DNA of 64,000 nt from Palaeococcus pacificus DY20341 (GCF_000725425.1 NZ_CP006019.1:682001-746000), one strand, 5' to 3'; shown: positions 16,825-25,669, counted from the first letter of the stretch. Notes: a model not told the origin generated them from the sequence alone. Numbers and translations: made by a program.

Positions 16825-17679
16825 TCAGAGTCTTGTGCAGAGCATAGAACCTTGCGGAACATTGAGTTCCCTAGCGACAGGTGCGCATTTAGCTTTCAGC
16901 AGGAAGAATATCCTATCATCCTTAAGCTCGCTCAGGACTTCAAAGTTCCCTTGACCTTTTGCTATAACAACATCCGCTCTCTCGAATATCCTCTTAAACT
17001 CTTCATTAGCGTACTCCAATGGGGCTCCCACAATCCTAGAGCCCGTTGAGATTAGTTTGCCGACTTCTTGAAGTCCCGCTTCTTTGAGGTCTTCTATTGT
17101 TGCATCGTTTATTATTGCTCCATCTTTTGCAGCAATATATATCTCCAACTGAGGATATTCTTTCTTTATCTTTTCCAAAAATAGCTTATCGAAGTATATC
17201 TCCCCGCAGTTATCTGTTAGATATAACAAAACACTGGCATTGTTAAGGGCACTGAAAAGCTCATCACTATGGTCGATATAGAGATTTTCATTGAGGAGTG
17301 AGATTATATCCCCTTCAATTTTTTGCGGGTCATATCCAACAGCGAAGTCTATTAAGTTCCCTGCGATGGCTAGTTTTAAGGCGGTTTTCAGATCAATATG
17401 GAGAGTCATTTTTAGATCCTCAACCACGCGCTTTGCGAGTGAGTTTGACACTTCTTTATAATTTTTGAATGGATCATCATTGTTTAACAACTTATATATC
17501 TCCAAAAATAAGAGGCTGGCATCTATAGCAGGAATAGACTCCTCTCTATAATATTTGCCAACTAGCTGGGCAACGTTTAGCATAGCTTCTCTTCTCTTTT
17601 TGATATCCTTTGTTGCCAACTCACTAGCTTTTTGAGCTTGGGTAATCATACATGATAGGCACTCATAGTGAACCTTCAT
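16825..17679 (-). CDS. DUF89 / damage-control phosphatase family protein
   Basis: Metal-dependent phosphatase of the DUF89 (ARMT1-like) fold, whose studied members remove damaged or surplus phosphometabolites. The 284 residues include an N-terminal CLSC motif (archaeal DUF89 proteins often begin this way), a helical half, and the catalytic half with LYLTDNCGEIYFDKLFLE, AAKDGAIINDATIEDL, STGSRIVGAP and DVVIAKGQGNFEVLSEL; the Asn and Asp residues of these motifs should hold the metal. ATG 17679 follows GGTGGTTAAA. It is divergent from rnhB with a 53-base gap. Physiological substrate unknown. Confidence 0.88.
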   Translation of the reverse strand: MKVHYECLSCMITQAQKASELATKDIKKRREAMLNVAQLVGKYYREESIPAIDASLLFLEIYKLLNNDDPFKNYKEVSNSLAKRVVEDLKMTLHIDLKTALKLAIAGNLIDFAVGYDPQKIEGDIISLLNENLYIDHSDELFSALNNASVLLYLTDNCGEIYFDKLFLEKIKKEYPQLEIYIAAKDGAIINDATIEDLKEAGLQEVGKLISTGSRIVGAPLEYANEEFKRIFERADVVIAKGQGNFEVLSELKDDRIFFLLKAKCAPVARELNVPQGSMLCTRL

Positions 17680-17732
17680 TTTAACCACCAAAGCTTTTAA
17701 TTCCCTCTCGGCTTATATGCTTTGGGATTGCT

Positions 17733-18422
17733 ATGAAGTTGGGAGGAATTGATGAAGCTGGGAGAGGACCAGTTATAGGGCCATTGGTTATTGCTACGGT
17801 AGTGGTGGATGAAAAGAATTTAGACAGACTTAGGGAACTCAATGTGAGAGACTCCAAGAAAATAAGCCCCAAACGAAGGGAAGAGCTCTTTAATAAAATA
17901 ATTGAAATTTTGGATGATTATGTAGTTATTGAACTATGGCCGGAGGAGATTGATAATAGGAATGGCACTTTAAACGAGTTTGAAGTTGAGAACTTCATAA
18001 AAGCTCTAAATTCGCTAAAGATTAAACCAGAGGTGCTATATATAGATGCAGCTGACGTCAAGGAAGAGCGGTTTGGTGAAGTGATTAAAAAGAAGCTGGA
18101 CTTTTCTCCAAAGATAGTCTCGGAGCACAAAGCGGATGATAAGTACCTGCCGGTTTCCGCTGCATCTATTTTAGCTAAAGTAACTCGTGATAGGGCAATT
18201 GAAAAACTGAAAGAAGAGTATGGGGAGATTGGCAGTGGATATCCAAGCGATCCAAGAACAAGGAAGTTCTTGGAAGAATATTACCTCAAGTATGGCGATT
18301 TTCCCCCGATAGCTAGGAGAACATGGAAAACCCTAAAAAAGCTTGAAGAGAAGTTAAAACCCAAGCTCCAAAAAAGCTCCAAAAAAGATGGTCAACTCAA
18401 TATCACGGAGTTCCTGCGTTGA
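17733..18422 (+). CDS. rnhB: Ribonuclease HII
   Basis: Removes ribonucleotides from DNA and RNA-DNA hybrids. The 229-residue protein carries GGIDEAGRGPVIGPLVIA at the N-terminus (Asp-Glu of the active site), RDSKKISPKRRE, YIDAADVKEERF with the third acidic residue, and SEHKADDKYLPVSAASILAKVTRDR with the fourth. The C-terminal end GQLNITEFLR fits a PCNA-interacting peptide (Q..I..FL), as found in other archaeal RNases HII. A TATA-like CTTATATGC lies about 20 bases before the ATG, so the leader is very short. Confidence 0.96.
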   Translation: MKLGGIDEAGRGPVIGPLVIATVVVDEKNLDRLRELNVRDSKKISPKRREELFNKIIEILDDYVVIELWPEEIDNRNGTLNEFEVENFIKALNSLKIKPEVLYIDAADVKEERFGEVIKKKLDFSPKIVSEHKADDKYLPVSAASILAKVTRDRAIEKLKEEYGEIGSGYPSDPRTRKFLEEYYLKYGDFPPIARRTWKTLKKLEEKLKPKLQKSSKKDGQLNITEFLR

Positions 18423-18564
18423 GGACTTTACTTCTCCTCTTACCCTTGCAAGCTCACATTTCTTGGTATTGTTATGTATTTTAAGCTTCTATGACTTCTA
18501 TGTATATCAAAAGGTTGGGAAAAGCGACTATTACTTTAGGTTAGAAAAGGCTGGAAGAAAATTT

Positions 18565-18642
18565 TGGCGGACCGGCGGGGATTCGAACCCCGGACCCTCG
18601 GCTTAGGAGGCCGATGCCCTATCCTGGCTAGGCTACCGGTCC
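18565..18642 (-). tRNA. tRNA-Arg (anticodon CCT)
   Basis: Read on the minus strand, 78 bases fold as a full cloverleaf: acceptor GGACCGG/CCGGTCC, D arm GCCT/GGGC, anticodon stem TCGGC/GCCGA around the loop CTCCTAA (anticodon CCT, reading AGG), a five-base variable loop, and T arm CGGGG TTCGAAT CCCCG. Discriminator base G, and the 3' CCA is encoded. No intron. The TATA element near 18677-18688 also faces the lrp gene on the other strand. Confidence 0.97.
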
Positions 18643-18676
18643 ACAACTCGTGGCCATGATTGTGTGAAAAGAGAAG

Positions 18677-18688
18677 GATATTTAAAGT
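18677..18688. promoter_or_regulatory. Shared bidirectional TATA region (tRNA-Arg / Lrp regulator)
   Basis: GGATATTTAAAG reads as a TATA box on both strands. Rightwards it sits about 36 bases before the lrp ATG, giving a leader of roughly ten bases; leftwards it is about 40 bases before the tRNA 5' end. Confidence 0.45.
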
Positions 18689-18718
18689 TTACGGTTGAGT
18701 AGCGATGAGGGGAAGGAG

Positions 18719-19162
18719 ATGATAGATGAGTTGGATAGGAAAATTTTAAGGCTACTTCAAAAAGACGCTCGGTTATCTTACAGAGAAATTGCTAAGGAGC
18801 TGAATATTGCTGTTGGTACGGTGCACAATAGAATAAAGCGTATGGAAGAAAATGGTGTTCTTAAAGCCTTCTATCCAAAAGTAGATTATGAAAAAATAGG
18901 CTATGGACTAACAGCGATAATAGGCATACAGGCACAGGGAAAAAAGATAGTGGAAATTGAAAAGCAAATCGCAAAGGATTCTCATGTAATGTGTGTTTAT
19001 GACGTCACGGGGGATTACGATATAATTATCGTGGCGAAGTTTAGGAATAGAGAGGACATGAACCGCTTTGTAAAGAGTGTTTTGGCGATAGATGGCGTTG
19101 AGAAGACTACCACACACGTGGCAATGCAGATTGTTAAAGAAGAGTTTACACTCGAGCCTTAA
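18719..19162 (+). CDS. Lrp/AsnC-family transcriptional regulator
   Basis: A 147-residue feast/famine regulator. The N-terminal winged helix-turn-helix reads IDELDRKILRLLQKDARLSYREIAKELNIAVGTVHNRIKRMEENGVLKAF, and the C-terminal RAM ligand-binding domain includes ALTAIIGIQAQ-like strands, CVYDVTGDYDIIIVAKF and the gating segment VEKTTTHVAMQIVKE. Length and domain order match Pyrococcus LrpA. ATG 18719 gives the canonical MIDELD start; the TTG at 18695 would add eight residues. It overlaps the convergent zinc-finger gene by four bases. Effector amino acid unknown. Confidence 0.92.
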   Translation: MIDELDRKILRLLQKDARLSYREIAKELNIAVGTVHNRIKRMEENGVLKAFYPKVDYEKIGYGLTAIIGIQAQGKKIVEIEKQIAKDSHVMCVYDVTGDYDIIIVAKFRNREDMNRFVKSVLAIDGVEKTTTHVAMQIVKEEFTLEP

Positions 19163-19614
19163 TGGATTACATAGTAGGAGCCGTTTACGGAGAGAAATCT
19201 CGTTGAAAAGTCTTTCATGCTCTCAGCAGGTAGTTTTACTCTTTTTCCATTCAAATAACCTTCAAATATTAGTGGTTTATCTTCCTTGGATTCTTCGAGA
19301 AATGCTTCAAATTCTGAAAGAGCTCCAAAAGCTAGAGCCTTTGTAACTATATACTCCCTAAAGCTTACCACCTTAATGACTCCAGATAAATGAATCTCTT
19401 TTTTGCACTCTTCTTCTGAACAAAAAAATGTAAAATGGTGGTTTAGAAGTGCTTTCACCATTATGCTCATTCCGTTGACGTTATAAATCATAAATCTATC
19501 GATTTTTTCTAATTCTCTAAGCTCATCCGCACTAAGTACCCTCTCGAAGGTTACATGCTCTTTTAAATGCTGGGTGAGGTCTTTTGTTTCCTTCCCGCAA
19601 ATTGGGCACTTCAT
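19159..19614 (-). CDS. Zinc-finger protein of unknown function
   Basis: A 151-residue protein beginning with a single C2H2-like finger, CPICGKETKDLTQHLKEH (residues 3-20), followed by a strand-rich domain containing FMIYNVNGMSIMVKALL, a second cysteine (FFCSEEECKKEIHLSG) and FEGYLNGKRVKLPAESM. No known catalytic motif. It resembles small archaeal zinc proteins thought to bind nucleic acid. It is followed upstream by gfcR in the same direction (21-base gap), so the two may be one transcript. Confidence 0.8.
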   Translation of the reverse strand: MKCPICGKETKDLTQHLKEHVTFERVLSADELRELEKIDRFMIYNVNGMSIMVKALLNHHFTFFCSEEECKKEIHLSGVIKVVSFREYIVTKALAFGALSEFEAFLEESKEDKPLIFEGYLNGKRVKLPAESMKDFSTRFLSVNGSYYVIH

Positions 19615-19635
19615 TGAGGACTCCCCTTATAGCAA

Positions 19636-20349
19636 TTACAATTGTATGAGCACATCGACATCTATGTTGTATTCCTCCTTCAGCTTTTCAATGTTATCAC
19701 CAACGCTGATGAGGAAGAACATTCCTACAGGTTTTGCTCCCGCTTGCTTGCATAATTCGATAAGCGCCTTCTGTGTTTCGCCGCTCCTTATTACGTCATC
19801 AACTATTAGCACTTTTTCTCCTCTTTTTAAGGCCCAATGCGGCAGATAAAGGGTGGATACACTTCCGGAGGCACTTGGGATATAGTTTACTTCGTAGAAC
19901 TTTTCTATGCCCACCTCTTTTTTCTTTTTGGCGTAAATAATGTCGATGTTAAGCTCGTTCGCTATGTGGACAGCTAGGGGAATACCATCGGTAGCTGCTG
20001 TTAGCACCTTGTCGATATCTTTGCTTAGATATCTCGATGCAATATTCTCAGCTATGAGAGTCATCAATGCGGTATCGCTGAGAATAGACATGTTGTCGAA
20101 CAATCCGTGTTCATCAAACTTAATCCTCTTCTTAACTTCTTCTTCGACATTTACATATGGAGCGAGCACTTGAAGAAGTTCTTTAGCCCTCTTAGTGCTT
20201 GGAAGAACTTTACCTCTAACATATCTGTTTAGCACAGTAATTGGGAGTCCTGTCATTTTTGATAATTCTTCGTAAGTATAAGTCTTTTTCAATAATTTAA
20301 GTACTCTTACAACTCTCAATTTCTCTTTTACAGCCTCAATTTGGCTCAT
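19636..20349 (-). CDS. gfcR: PRPP-binding transcriptional regulator GfcR (orotate phosphoribosyltransferase-like)
   Basis: A 237-residue protein pairing an N-terminal helix-turn-helix (KTYTYEELSKMTGLPITVLNRYVRGKVLPSTKRA, about 23-56) with a C-terminal type I phosphoribosyltransferase domain. The PRPP loop VLIVDDVIRSGETQKAL (about 183-199) is intact, and DKVLTAATDGIPLAVHIA and SGSVSTLYLP match the fold. GfcR proteins in other archaea act as metabolite-sensing regulators; in haloarchaea it controls sugar metabolism genes. The target genes here are unknown. Minus-strand TATA box TTTATACA at 20387-20394, and ribosome binding site GGAGGG before ATG 20349. Confidence 0.9.
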   Translation of the reverse strand: MSQIEAVKEKLRVVRVLKLLKKTYTYEELSKMTGLPITVLNRYVRGKVLPSTKRAKELLQVLAPYVNVEEEVKKRIKFDEHGLFDNMSILSDTALMTLIAENIASRYLSKDIDKVLTAATDGIPLAVHIANELNIDIIYAKKKKEVGIEKFYEVNYIPSASGSVSTLYLPHWALKRGEKVLIVDDVIRSGETQKALIELCKQAGAKPVGMFFLISVGDNIEKLKEEYNIDVDVLIQL

Positions 20350-20781
20350 TTTTCATCCCTCCTTAAAGATATGATTGACAAGAAAATGTATAAATATGTT
20401 TCGGTGTTTTGAGTATCACCATAGTTTTGGCTATTTTTATACTACTCCATTTGTTGTCCTAGAGTCCCTGATTGACCATGAGATGTACATAACCCAAAAG
20501 TTCAGAAACATTTTTTACTTTTTGAATGCCAAATGTGCACTTTTGTTCACTAAAGAGCGTGGACGAATTAAACACATAATATGAAGTATCTTTCAACTCA
20601 CTAGAAATCAAAAGGCATCATGGGGGAAATTTTTGGAATTCTAACGTATATTAAGGTTCTTTTTTGAATTTTTTCGCTCCAAAAAACTTTATATGTGCAG
20701 AGGAGCTACAAGAAGTCGCGTTTGAGAACAAGGTGTTGACATACGTAAAGAATAGTGTATCGCGAAAAAGGAGGTGTTTTG
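20350..20781. promoter_or_regulatory. 432-base divergent promoter region between gfcR and the OPT transporter
   Basis: The left end holds the gfcR TATA box (minus strand, 20387-20394). The right end holds CTTTATATG at 20687-20695, a TATA box for the transporter, giving a leader of about 60 bases with GGAGGTG before ATG 20782. The middle (about 20400-20680) is AT-rich; a 69-codon plus-strand frame there has no ribosome binding site or family likeness. GATGTACATAAC at 20482-20493 recurs at 23379-23390, beyond the far end of the OPT locus. Confidence 0.5.
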
Positions 20782-22530
20782 ATGGAAAAATATCAAGAAG
20801 TTGCTCCAAGCGTCAGCAGGGGTGGAATAGAGGAAAAGTACCGTGAAATAACACCTGCCGCTGTGATATTGGGAGTTCTTTGGGGAGCCTTTATGGCAGC
20901 GAGCTTTACCTATGCTGGAATGATAATGGGATTCACATCAGGAGGTTCAGCAATTGCCGCCATCGTTGGCTGGGGAATTTTGAGAGGAGTGCTAAAGAAA
21001 GGAACAGTTGTTGAGAACAACATTGTCCAAACAATAGCATCAGCAGTGAACATCTCAGTTTCAGGTGTTATATTCACAATTCCAGCACTCTATATAATGG
21101 GCCTCCACGAGGAGATAAACACACTCTACTTCGTTTTGGCAACTGCAGCTGGTGCTCTATTAGGAATAACCTTCATGATTCCACTTAGGAAGCAGATGAT
21201 TGAAATTGACAGACTAAAGTTCCCAACAGGAACAGCTGTTGCTACAGTGCTTAAAACACCCGGAAGCGGTATTGAAAAGGCAAGGATACTCTTTGCGGGT
21301 ATGATATTGAGTGCAGTGGTTTACTTGATACAGCAGTTCCCAGTTTTTGGACTTCCACACATAATTCCAGAAGTAGTTGATTTGGGCAGCATGCTACACC
21401 TCCCATCATGGATTAACTTAACAATTGCCCTCTCATTAATGGTATTTGGTATGGGTCTCATTACAGGAAGGAACGGTTTAATAGTCTTAGCTGGTGGAGT
21501 GCTCTCATACTACATCATCACTCCAGTCGTTAAGGCCCTAGGGTGGATCCCAAGCGATGTGCAAGGCGCTGCAATAAGCTCATTCGTCTACGGTAACATG
21601 ACAAGGCCCTTGGGTATTGGAATGCTCTTAGGAGGTTCAATTGCTGGGTTGTTGCTCTCACTCCCAGTTATTGCAGTGGCCATAAAAAGCCTAGCACAAG
21701 CGAGCAAAGGTGCTGACAGCAACAGTAATGAAGAGTTGCCAGTCAAATACCTCTACATCGGTGCTGGTTTAGCATTCTTGTTGCTCTTCATAACAACATA
21801 CAAGCTTGGCAACCTTGGCGTCGGAAGGAGCTTGCTCACCGCTTTAGTCGGTGTCATCTGGATATTCATAGCCTCACTCTTAGTAGCAATGTCCACAGGA
21901 ATGACCGATTGGAGCCCTGTCTCTGGACTCTCATTGGTGTCCGTCATGATCCTCCTCTACCTAACGAGCAAGAACATCCCATTGACAATATTGCTGGGTG
22001 CTACAGTTGGTGTCGCTATCTCAGGTGCAGCTGATATGATGCAAGACCTCAAGACAGGTCACTTAGTGGGTGGAATTCCATCAAGGCAGCAAAAGGTGGA
22101 GATACTAACATCCTGGATTGGCCCACTCATAGCAATCACAGTCGTTGGGCTCATTTGGAAGGCATACGGAATTGGAAACGATATGGTTCCAGCTCCGCAA
22201 GCAATGGCATTGAAGTCAATGGTTGACGCTATCTTGGGAGGAAGCGTTCCAGTTGACAAGTTCCTCGCTGGAGGACTCATTGGATTTGCACTTTCACTAA
22301 GCGGTGTTCCAGGATTAGGAGTTTTAGTTGGTCTCTCAATGTACCTACCAATACTCTACATCATCCCATACGGTATCGGATGTGTTGTCAATGAGATAAC
22401 AAAGAAGAGGAAGGGACACGAGTTCATAACAGAGAAGGTATTGCCATTCGCCGCTGGACTGATGGTTGGAGAAGCTGCAATGACGCTGCTCTTCGCAGTG
22501 CTCACCGTAGCTGGAGTGCTACACCCATGA
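20782..22530 (+). CDS. OPT-family oligopeptide transporter
   Basis: Proton-coupled peptide (or metal-chelate) importer of the OPT superfamily. The 582 residues form about 14 to 16 hydrophobic helices, with family motifs SFTYAGMIMGFTSGGSAIAA, MIPLRKQMIEIDRLKFPTGTAVA (the conserved KFPSGTA-type element) and SGAADMMQDLKTGHLVGGIPSRQQ in the second half. Start chosen at ATG 20782, eight bases after GGAGGTG; the frame opens further upstream without support. A membrane protein gene follows after a 10-base gap. In peptide-fermenting Thermococcales such carriers feed amino-acid catabolism. Confidence 0.94.
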   Translation: MEKYQEVAPSVSRGGIEEKYREITPAAVILGVLWGAFMAASFTYAGMIMGFTSGGSAIAAIVGWGILRGVLKKGTVVENNIVQTIASAVNISVSGVIFTIPALYIMGLHEEINTLYFVLATAAGALLGITFMIPLRKQMIEIDRLKFPTGTAVATVLKTPGSGIEKARILFAGMILSAVVYLIQQFPVFGLPHIIPEVVDLGSMLHLPSWINLTIALSLMVFGMGLITGRNGLIVLAGGVLSYYIITPVVKALGWIPSDVQGAAISSFVYGNMTRPLGIGMLLGGSIAGLLLSLPVIAVAIKSLAQASKGADSNSNEELPVKYLYIGAGLAFLLLFITTYKLGNLGVGRSLLTALVGVIWIFIASLLVAMSTGMTDWSPVSGLSLVSVMILLYLTSKNIPLTILLGATVGVAISGAADMMQDLKTGHLVGGIPSRQQKVEILTSWIGPLIAITVVGLIWKAYGIGNDMVPAPQAMALKSMVDAILGGSVPVDKFLAGGLIGFALSLSGVPGLGVLVGLSMYLPILYIIPYGIGCVVNEITKKRKGHEFITEKVLPFAAGLMVGEAAMTLLFAVLTVAGVLHP

Positions 22531-22540
22531 GGTGATGAAA

Positions 22541-23065
22541 ATGAAGAAGCTCATTGGAAACGGTTTACTTACAATAGGTTTGATTGGAGGAGCTATAAGC
22601 GCAGCGAGAATACCTCCAATGTGGGGCGGAGTCATTGGCTCCCTCGCCGTCATGGGGGTTGGAATCTTCCTAAGAAGACAGGGTGAGAAGGAAGAGCTCC
22701 ACAAGGCAAAGCAAAGCGGAACCGGAGGAAAAGAGGAACTTGAGAGAATACTCAAGACGGCATTAAATGACCTCGAGTCTTTGGTTGAGGCAAGGGATTC
22801 ATTGGACATCAAGACTCTTAGAGCCAGGTTGGACAAAATCCTCGAAGAGCTCGAGAAGTTCCCAGAAAAGGCACAACCACTAAGGATTGAGGGAATGAGA
22901 GCCTATGGTGAGATTATGACTGCATTCAGCAGTGCTGAGAGAAGGTTAAACAGGGCATGGAGTGCTTATGCAGATGGCTACAAAGGCGAGGGAGATACTT
23001 ACTTAGAGCTTGGATTAGAAAGCTTAAAGAACACTTTGAAAGTTTTGCATGCGTTAAAGCTTTGA
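22541..23065 (+). CDS. Membrane-anchored coiled-coil protein linked to the OPT transporter
   Basis: A 174-residue protein with two short N-terminal hydrophobic segments (about 5-20 and 25-42, GGVIGSLAVMGVGIFLRR) followed by a soluble helical domain rich in Glu, Lys and Leu that looks like a coiled coil or four-helix bundle (LERILKTALNDLESLVEARD, LRARLDKILEELEKFP). The start at ATG 22541 lies six bases after GGTG, which itself begins right after the transporter stop. The tight spacing suggests an accessory subunit. I recognise no named family. Confidence 0.8.
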   Translation: MKKLIGNGLLTIGLIGGAISAARIPPMWGGVIGSLAVMGVGIFLRRQGEKEELHKAKQSGTGGKEELERILKTALNDLESLVEARDSLDIKTLRARLDKILEELEKFPEKAQPLRIEGMRAYGEIMTAFSSAERRLNRAWSAYADGYKGEGDTYLELGLESLKNTLKVLHALKL

Positions 23066-23111
23066 TGTCTCTTTTTATCTTTATTTTGAAAATTCTAAAG
23101 AAAAGAAGCGA

Positions 23112-23228
23112 TTATGCGTTGTTTTTGAGCTCTTCAACAAGCTCCATTTCTTCAACAACTGGTTTCTTTCTCCTCCTCTCAAACTCCATGACATGCATAT
23201 AACCATGAAGCATGACTAGCCATTCCAT
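23112..23228 (-). CDS. Unannotated small protein (38 residues)
   Basis: An open frame on the minus strand from ATG 23228 to TAA 23112, with a strong ribosome binding site GGAGGTG at an ideal distance (six bases, GGAGAA) before the start. The product begins MEWLVMLHGYMHVMEF, a short amphipathic or membrane-touching helix, then RRRKKP and an acidic helix ending EELKNNA. No family recognised. It sits just after, and convergent with, the OPT operon. The ribosome binding site and the charge pattern are the case for it; its shortness is the main doubt. Confidence 0.5.
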   Translation of the reverse strand: MEWLVMLHGYMHVMEFERRRKKPVVEEMELVEELKNNA

Positions 23229-23539
23229 TTCTCCCACCTCCGCTCTTTAATTAATCTTTTTCGTTATATCCTAAGCTAATGTGGGATTTAAAAGCTTTGT
23301 GAGCTCTACTATGATTGTAAATGCTAATTTTAGGACAGAATTCGTTTAAAAACGGTCTAATGCTGCTTTTTGAAAATTGATGTACATAACGTTACATAGG
23401 GAAGGAACTATTTCCGTCTAATTTTTTATGATGTGTGCATTTGAACACTGAAATCTTTTTGTCAAATGTAAAGTCGCCCCTAAAACACTCTACCTAAGGG
23501 TTATAAACCTCTGCCTCAGTCTTTTAATAGGTGGTGAAA
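23229..23539. other. 311-base intergenic region before srp54
   Basis: AT-rich, no open frame of note. The last bases before srp54 contain AAGGGTTATAAACC (about 23497-23510), a likely TATA box that gives a leader of roughly ten bases. GATGTACATAAC occurs at 23379-23390. I see no clear RNA gene. Confidence 0.4.
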
Positions 23540-24895
23540 GTGGCATTAGAGAATTTAGGAAAGGCTTTGAATAGCGCCCTAAAAAAACTTGCGCGATCTA
23601 ACGTTGTCGATGAGGCCGTAATAAAAGAGGTAGTGAGAGATATTCAAAGAGCCTTAATCATGAGTGATGTTAATGTTCGCTTAGTCCTTGATTTGACAAA
23701 AAGGATTCAAAAGCGAGCCTTAGAGGAGAAACTCCCTCCTGGAATCTCAAGGAAGGAGCACATCATAAAAATAGTCTATGAGGAACTTACCAACTTCCTC
23801 GGAAAGGAGGCCAAGTCCATAGAAATTAAAGAAAAGCCCACAGTCCTCTTAACTGTTGGTATTCAGGGTTCAGGTAAAACCACAAGCATTGCCAAGCTCG
23901 CCCGCTATTTCCAAAAGAGGGGTTATAATGTGGGGCTCGTCTGTACTGACACCTGGCGCCCTGGAGCCTATTACCAACTAAAGCAGCTTGTCGAGCCTTT
24001 TAACATTGAGGTGTTTGGGGATCCAGAGGAGAAAGATGCCATAAAGCTTGCGAGAGAGGGAGTGAGCTACTTCAAAGAGAAGAACGTTGATATCATTATA
24101 GTGGACTCGGCTGGAAGGCACAAGGAGGAGAAAGGGCTAATCGAGGAGATGAGGCAGATAAGTGAGGCTATAAACCCCCACGAAGTGATACTTGTCATAG
24201 ATGGGACTATCGGACAGCAGGCTTATAATCAAGCTCTGGCATTTAAAGAGGCCACACCGATAGGCTCTATAATTGTTACAAAGCTCGACGGTAGCGCTAA
24301 AGGTGGAGGTGCCTTGTCAGCTGTTGTAGCCACAGGAGCTCCAATAAAATTCATAGGTGTTGGTGAGAGAGTAGAAGACTTAGAGCCCTTTGATCCAAAG
24401 CGCTTTGTCTCGAGGCTTTTGGGGCTTGGAGATATACAAGGCCTTCTGGAGAAGTTTGAGGAGCTTAGCAAAGAGCATGAGTTTAAGGAAGAAGATATGG
24501 AAAAGTTCCTCAAAGGGAAATTCAACCTCAAGGATATGTATGCCCAATTGGAGGCAATGCAAAAGATGGGGCCTCTAAAGCAGATACTCCAAATGATTCC
24601 CGGTATGGGATATTCGCTTCCTGATGAATTCGTCCAAGTTGGGGAGCAAAGGCTTAAGAAGTTTAAGGTCATAATGGATTCGATGACTGAAGAAGAGCTG
24701 GAAAAGCCTGATATTATCAACTACTCAAGGATAAAGAGAATTGCAAGGGGGTCAGGAACCTCCGTTAGAGATGTTAGGGAACTTTTACAACAATACAATC
24801 AAATGAAGAAGTTCTTTAAGGGTATGAATAAGAGAAAGCTCTCCAGATTGGCTAAGAAGCTTGGTGGAATGAACTTTGGAGGGTTTGGAATATGA
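23540..24895 (+). CDS. srp54: Signal recognition particle 54 kDa protein
   Basis: GTPase of the archaeal SRP that binds signal sequences and 7S RNA and docks with FtsY. The 451 residues show the N domain, G1 [19 protein letters not shown]2 [15 protein letters not shown]3 [17 protein letters not shown]4 [14 protein letters not shown], and the methionine-rich M domain from about residue 320 ([25 protein letters not shown]). Start GTG 23540 gives [10 protein letters not shown], aligning with the Pyrococcus start. It overlaps the following RAM-domain gene by four bases. The receptor gene ftsY is at 48145 in the same window. Confidence 0.97.
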   Translation: MALENLGKALNSALKKLARSNVVDEAVIKEVVRDIQRALIMSDVNVRLVLDLTKRIQKRALEEKLPPGISRKEHIIKIVYEELTNFLGKEAKSIEIKEKPTVLLTVGIQGSGKTTSIAKLARYFQKRGYNVGLVCTDTWRPGAYYQLKQLVEPFNIEVFGDPEEKDAIKLAREGVSYFKEKNVDIIIVDSAGRHKEEKGLIEEMRQISEAINPHEVILVIDGTIGQQAYNQALAFKEATPIGSIIVTKLDGSAKGGGALSAVVATGAPIKFIGVGERVEDLEPFDPKRFVSRLLGLGDIQGLLEKFEELSKEHEFKEEDMEKFLKGKFNLKDMYAQLEAMQKMGPLKQILQMIPGMGYSLPDEFVQVGEQRLKKFKVIMDSMTEEELEKPDIINYSRIKRIARGSGTSVRDVRELLQQYNQMKKFFKGMNKRKLSRLAKKLGGMNFGGFGI

Positions 24896-25137
24896 TGGAG
24901 GCCTTTGTTTTGATTATAGTAAAACCTGGAAATGAGGAGAGAGTTTATCAAGCTTTGGAAGGGCATCACCAAGTTAAAGAGATCTACAAGGTCTATGGGG
25001 AATACGATATAATTGTGAGAGTCGAAGTTGGAAATATTAAGGAATTGGATGACTTTCATGATAAAGTTTTGAGAAAGATTAGAGAAGTAGAAATGACAGA
25101 AACTTTAATAGCAAGCTCTTACACCGTGAAGGGGTGA
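24892..25137 (+). CDS. Stand-alone Lrp/AsnC ligand-binding (RAM) domain protein
   Basis: An 81-residue protein consisting only of the alpha-beta RAM domain of Lrp regulators, with no helix-turn-helix: [67 protein letters not shown]. Such solo RAM proteins can form octamers or mix with full-length Lrp proteins and sense amino acids. It overlaps the srp54 stop (ATGA) and is followed by a YkgJ-type gene after four bases, so the three are co-transcribed. Confidence 0.9.
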   Translation: MMEAFVLIIVKPGNEERVYQALEGHHQVKEIYKVYGEYDIIVRVEVGNIKELDDFHDKVLRKIREVEMTETLIASSYTVKG

Positions 25138-25141
25138 TGCG

Positions 25142-25669
25142 ATGGGCATAAGAGACGCGAAGAAGCTCGTCGCAACGATTCATTTGGACACTTTGAGGGT
25201 CGATTTTGACCCCCATTTTAAATTTAAGTGTCTCGAAAACTGTGCGAAGTGCTGTTTTGAGCTTGATATCCCACTAAGGGATGAGGATATTATAAAAATC
25301 GAAGATCTCGGCTACAATGCCTGGGAGTTCGTGGATTACAGCAAAATGTTCTATAAGAGAGACAAATTTGTCGGCTATGCCCTTAAAAAGCGGCCCTTCG
25401 ATGGTGGATGCCCCTTCCTCATGGATGACGGGAGATGTAAAATCTACGCTCACAGGCCTTTAGCTTGCAAGCTATACCCCTTCCTGCTCGTTAAGCATGG
25501 GAATGTCATAGATGTTTATGTTAGAGACACAGACTGTCCTGGAATTGATCATCCTGAGGGTTCCCATGTAGATTATGTCTTTGTGTTAGAGTACTTTAAA
25601 GATGTAGTTGACGAGTACAGAAAAAAGCTAGGGTACTTTGATATTCACTCCTCTGGGCAGAGAACTTAA
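25142..25669 (+). CDS. YkgJ-type cysteine-cluster protein
   Basis: A 175-residue protein with the CxxCxxCC-type cluster: KCLENCAKCCFELDIPL (about 34-50), then CPFLMDDGRCKIYAHRPLACKLYPF and DCPGID. Conserved cysteines probably bind zinc or an Fe-S cluster; the molecular role of this family is not established. ATG 25142 follows GGGGTGATGCG. Third gene of the srp54 operon and followed closely by the 5S rRNA. Confidence 0.88.
   Translation: MGIRDAKKLVATIHLDTLRVDFDPHFKFKCLENCAKCCFELDIPLRDEDIIKIEDLGYNAWEFVDYSKMFYKRDKFVGYALKKRPFDGGCPFLMDDGRCKIYAHRPLACKLYPFLLVKHGNVIDVYVRDTDCPGIDHPEGSHVDYVFVLEYFKDVVDEYRKKLGYFDIHSSGQRT

Noticed and set aside
20375-20584. A 69-codon plus-strand frame between gfcR and the OPT transporter.
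   Set aside because: No ribosome binding site, odd amino-acid make-up, and it overlaps the gfcR promoter.
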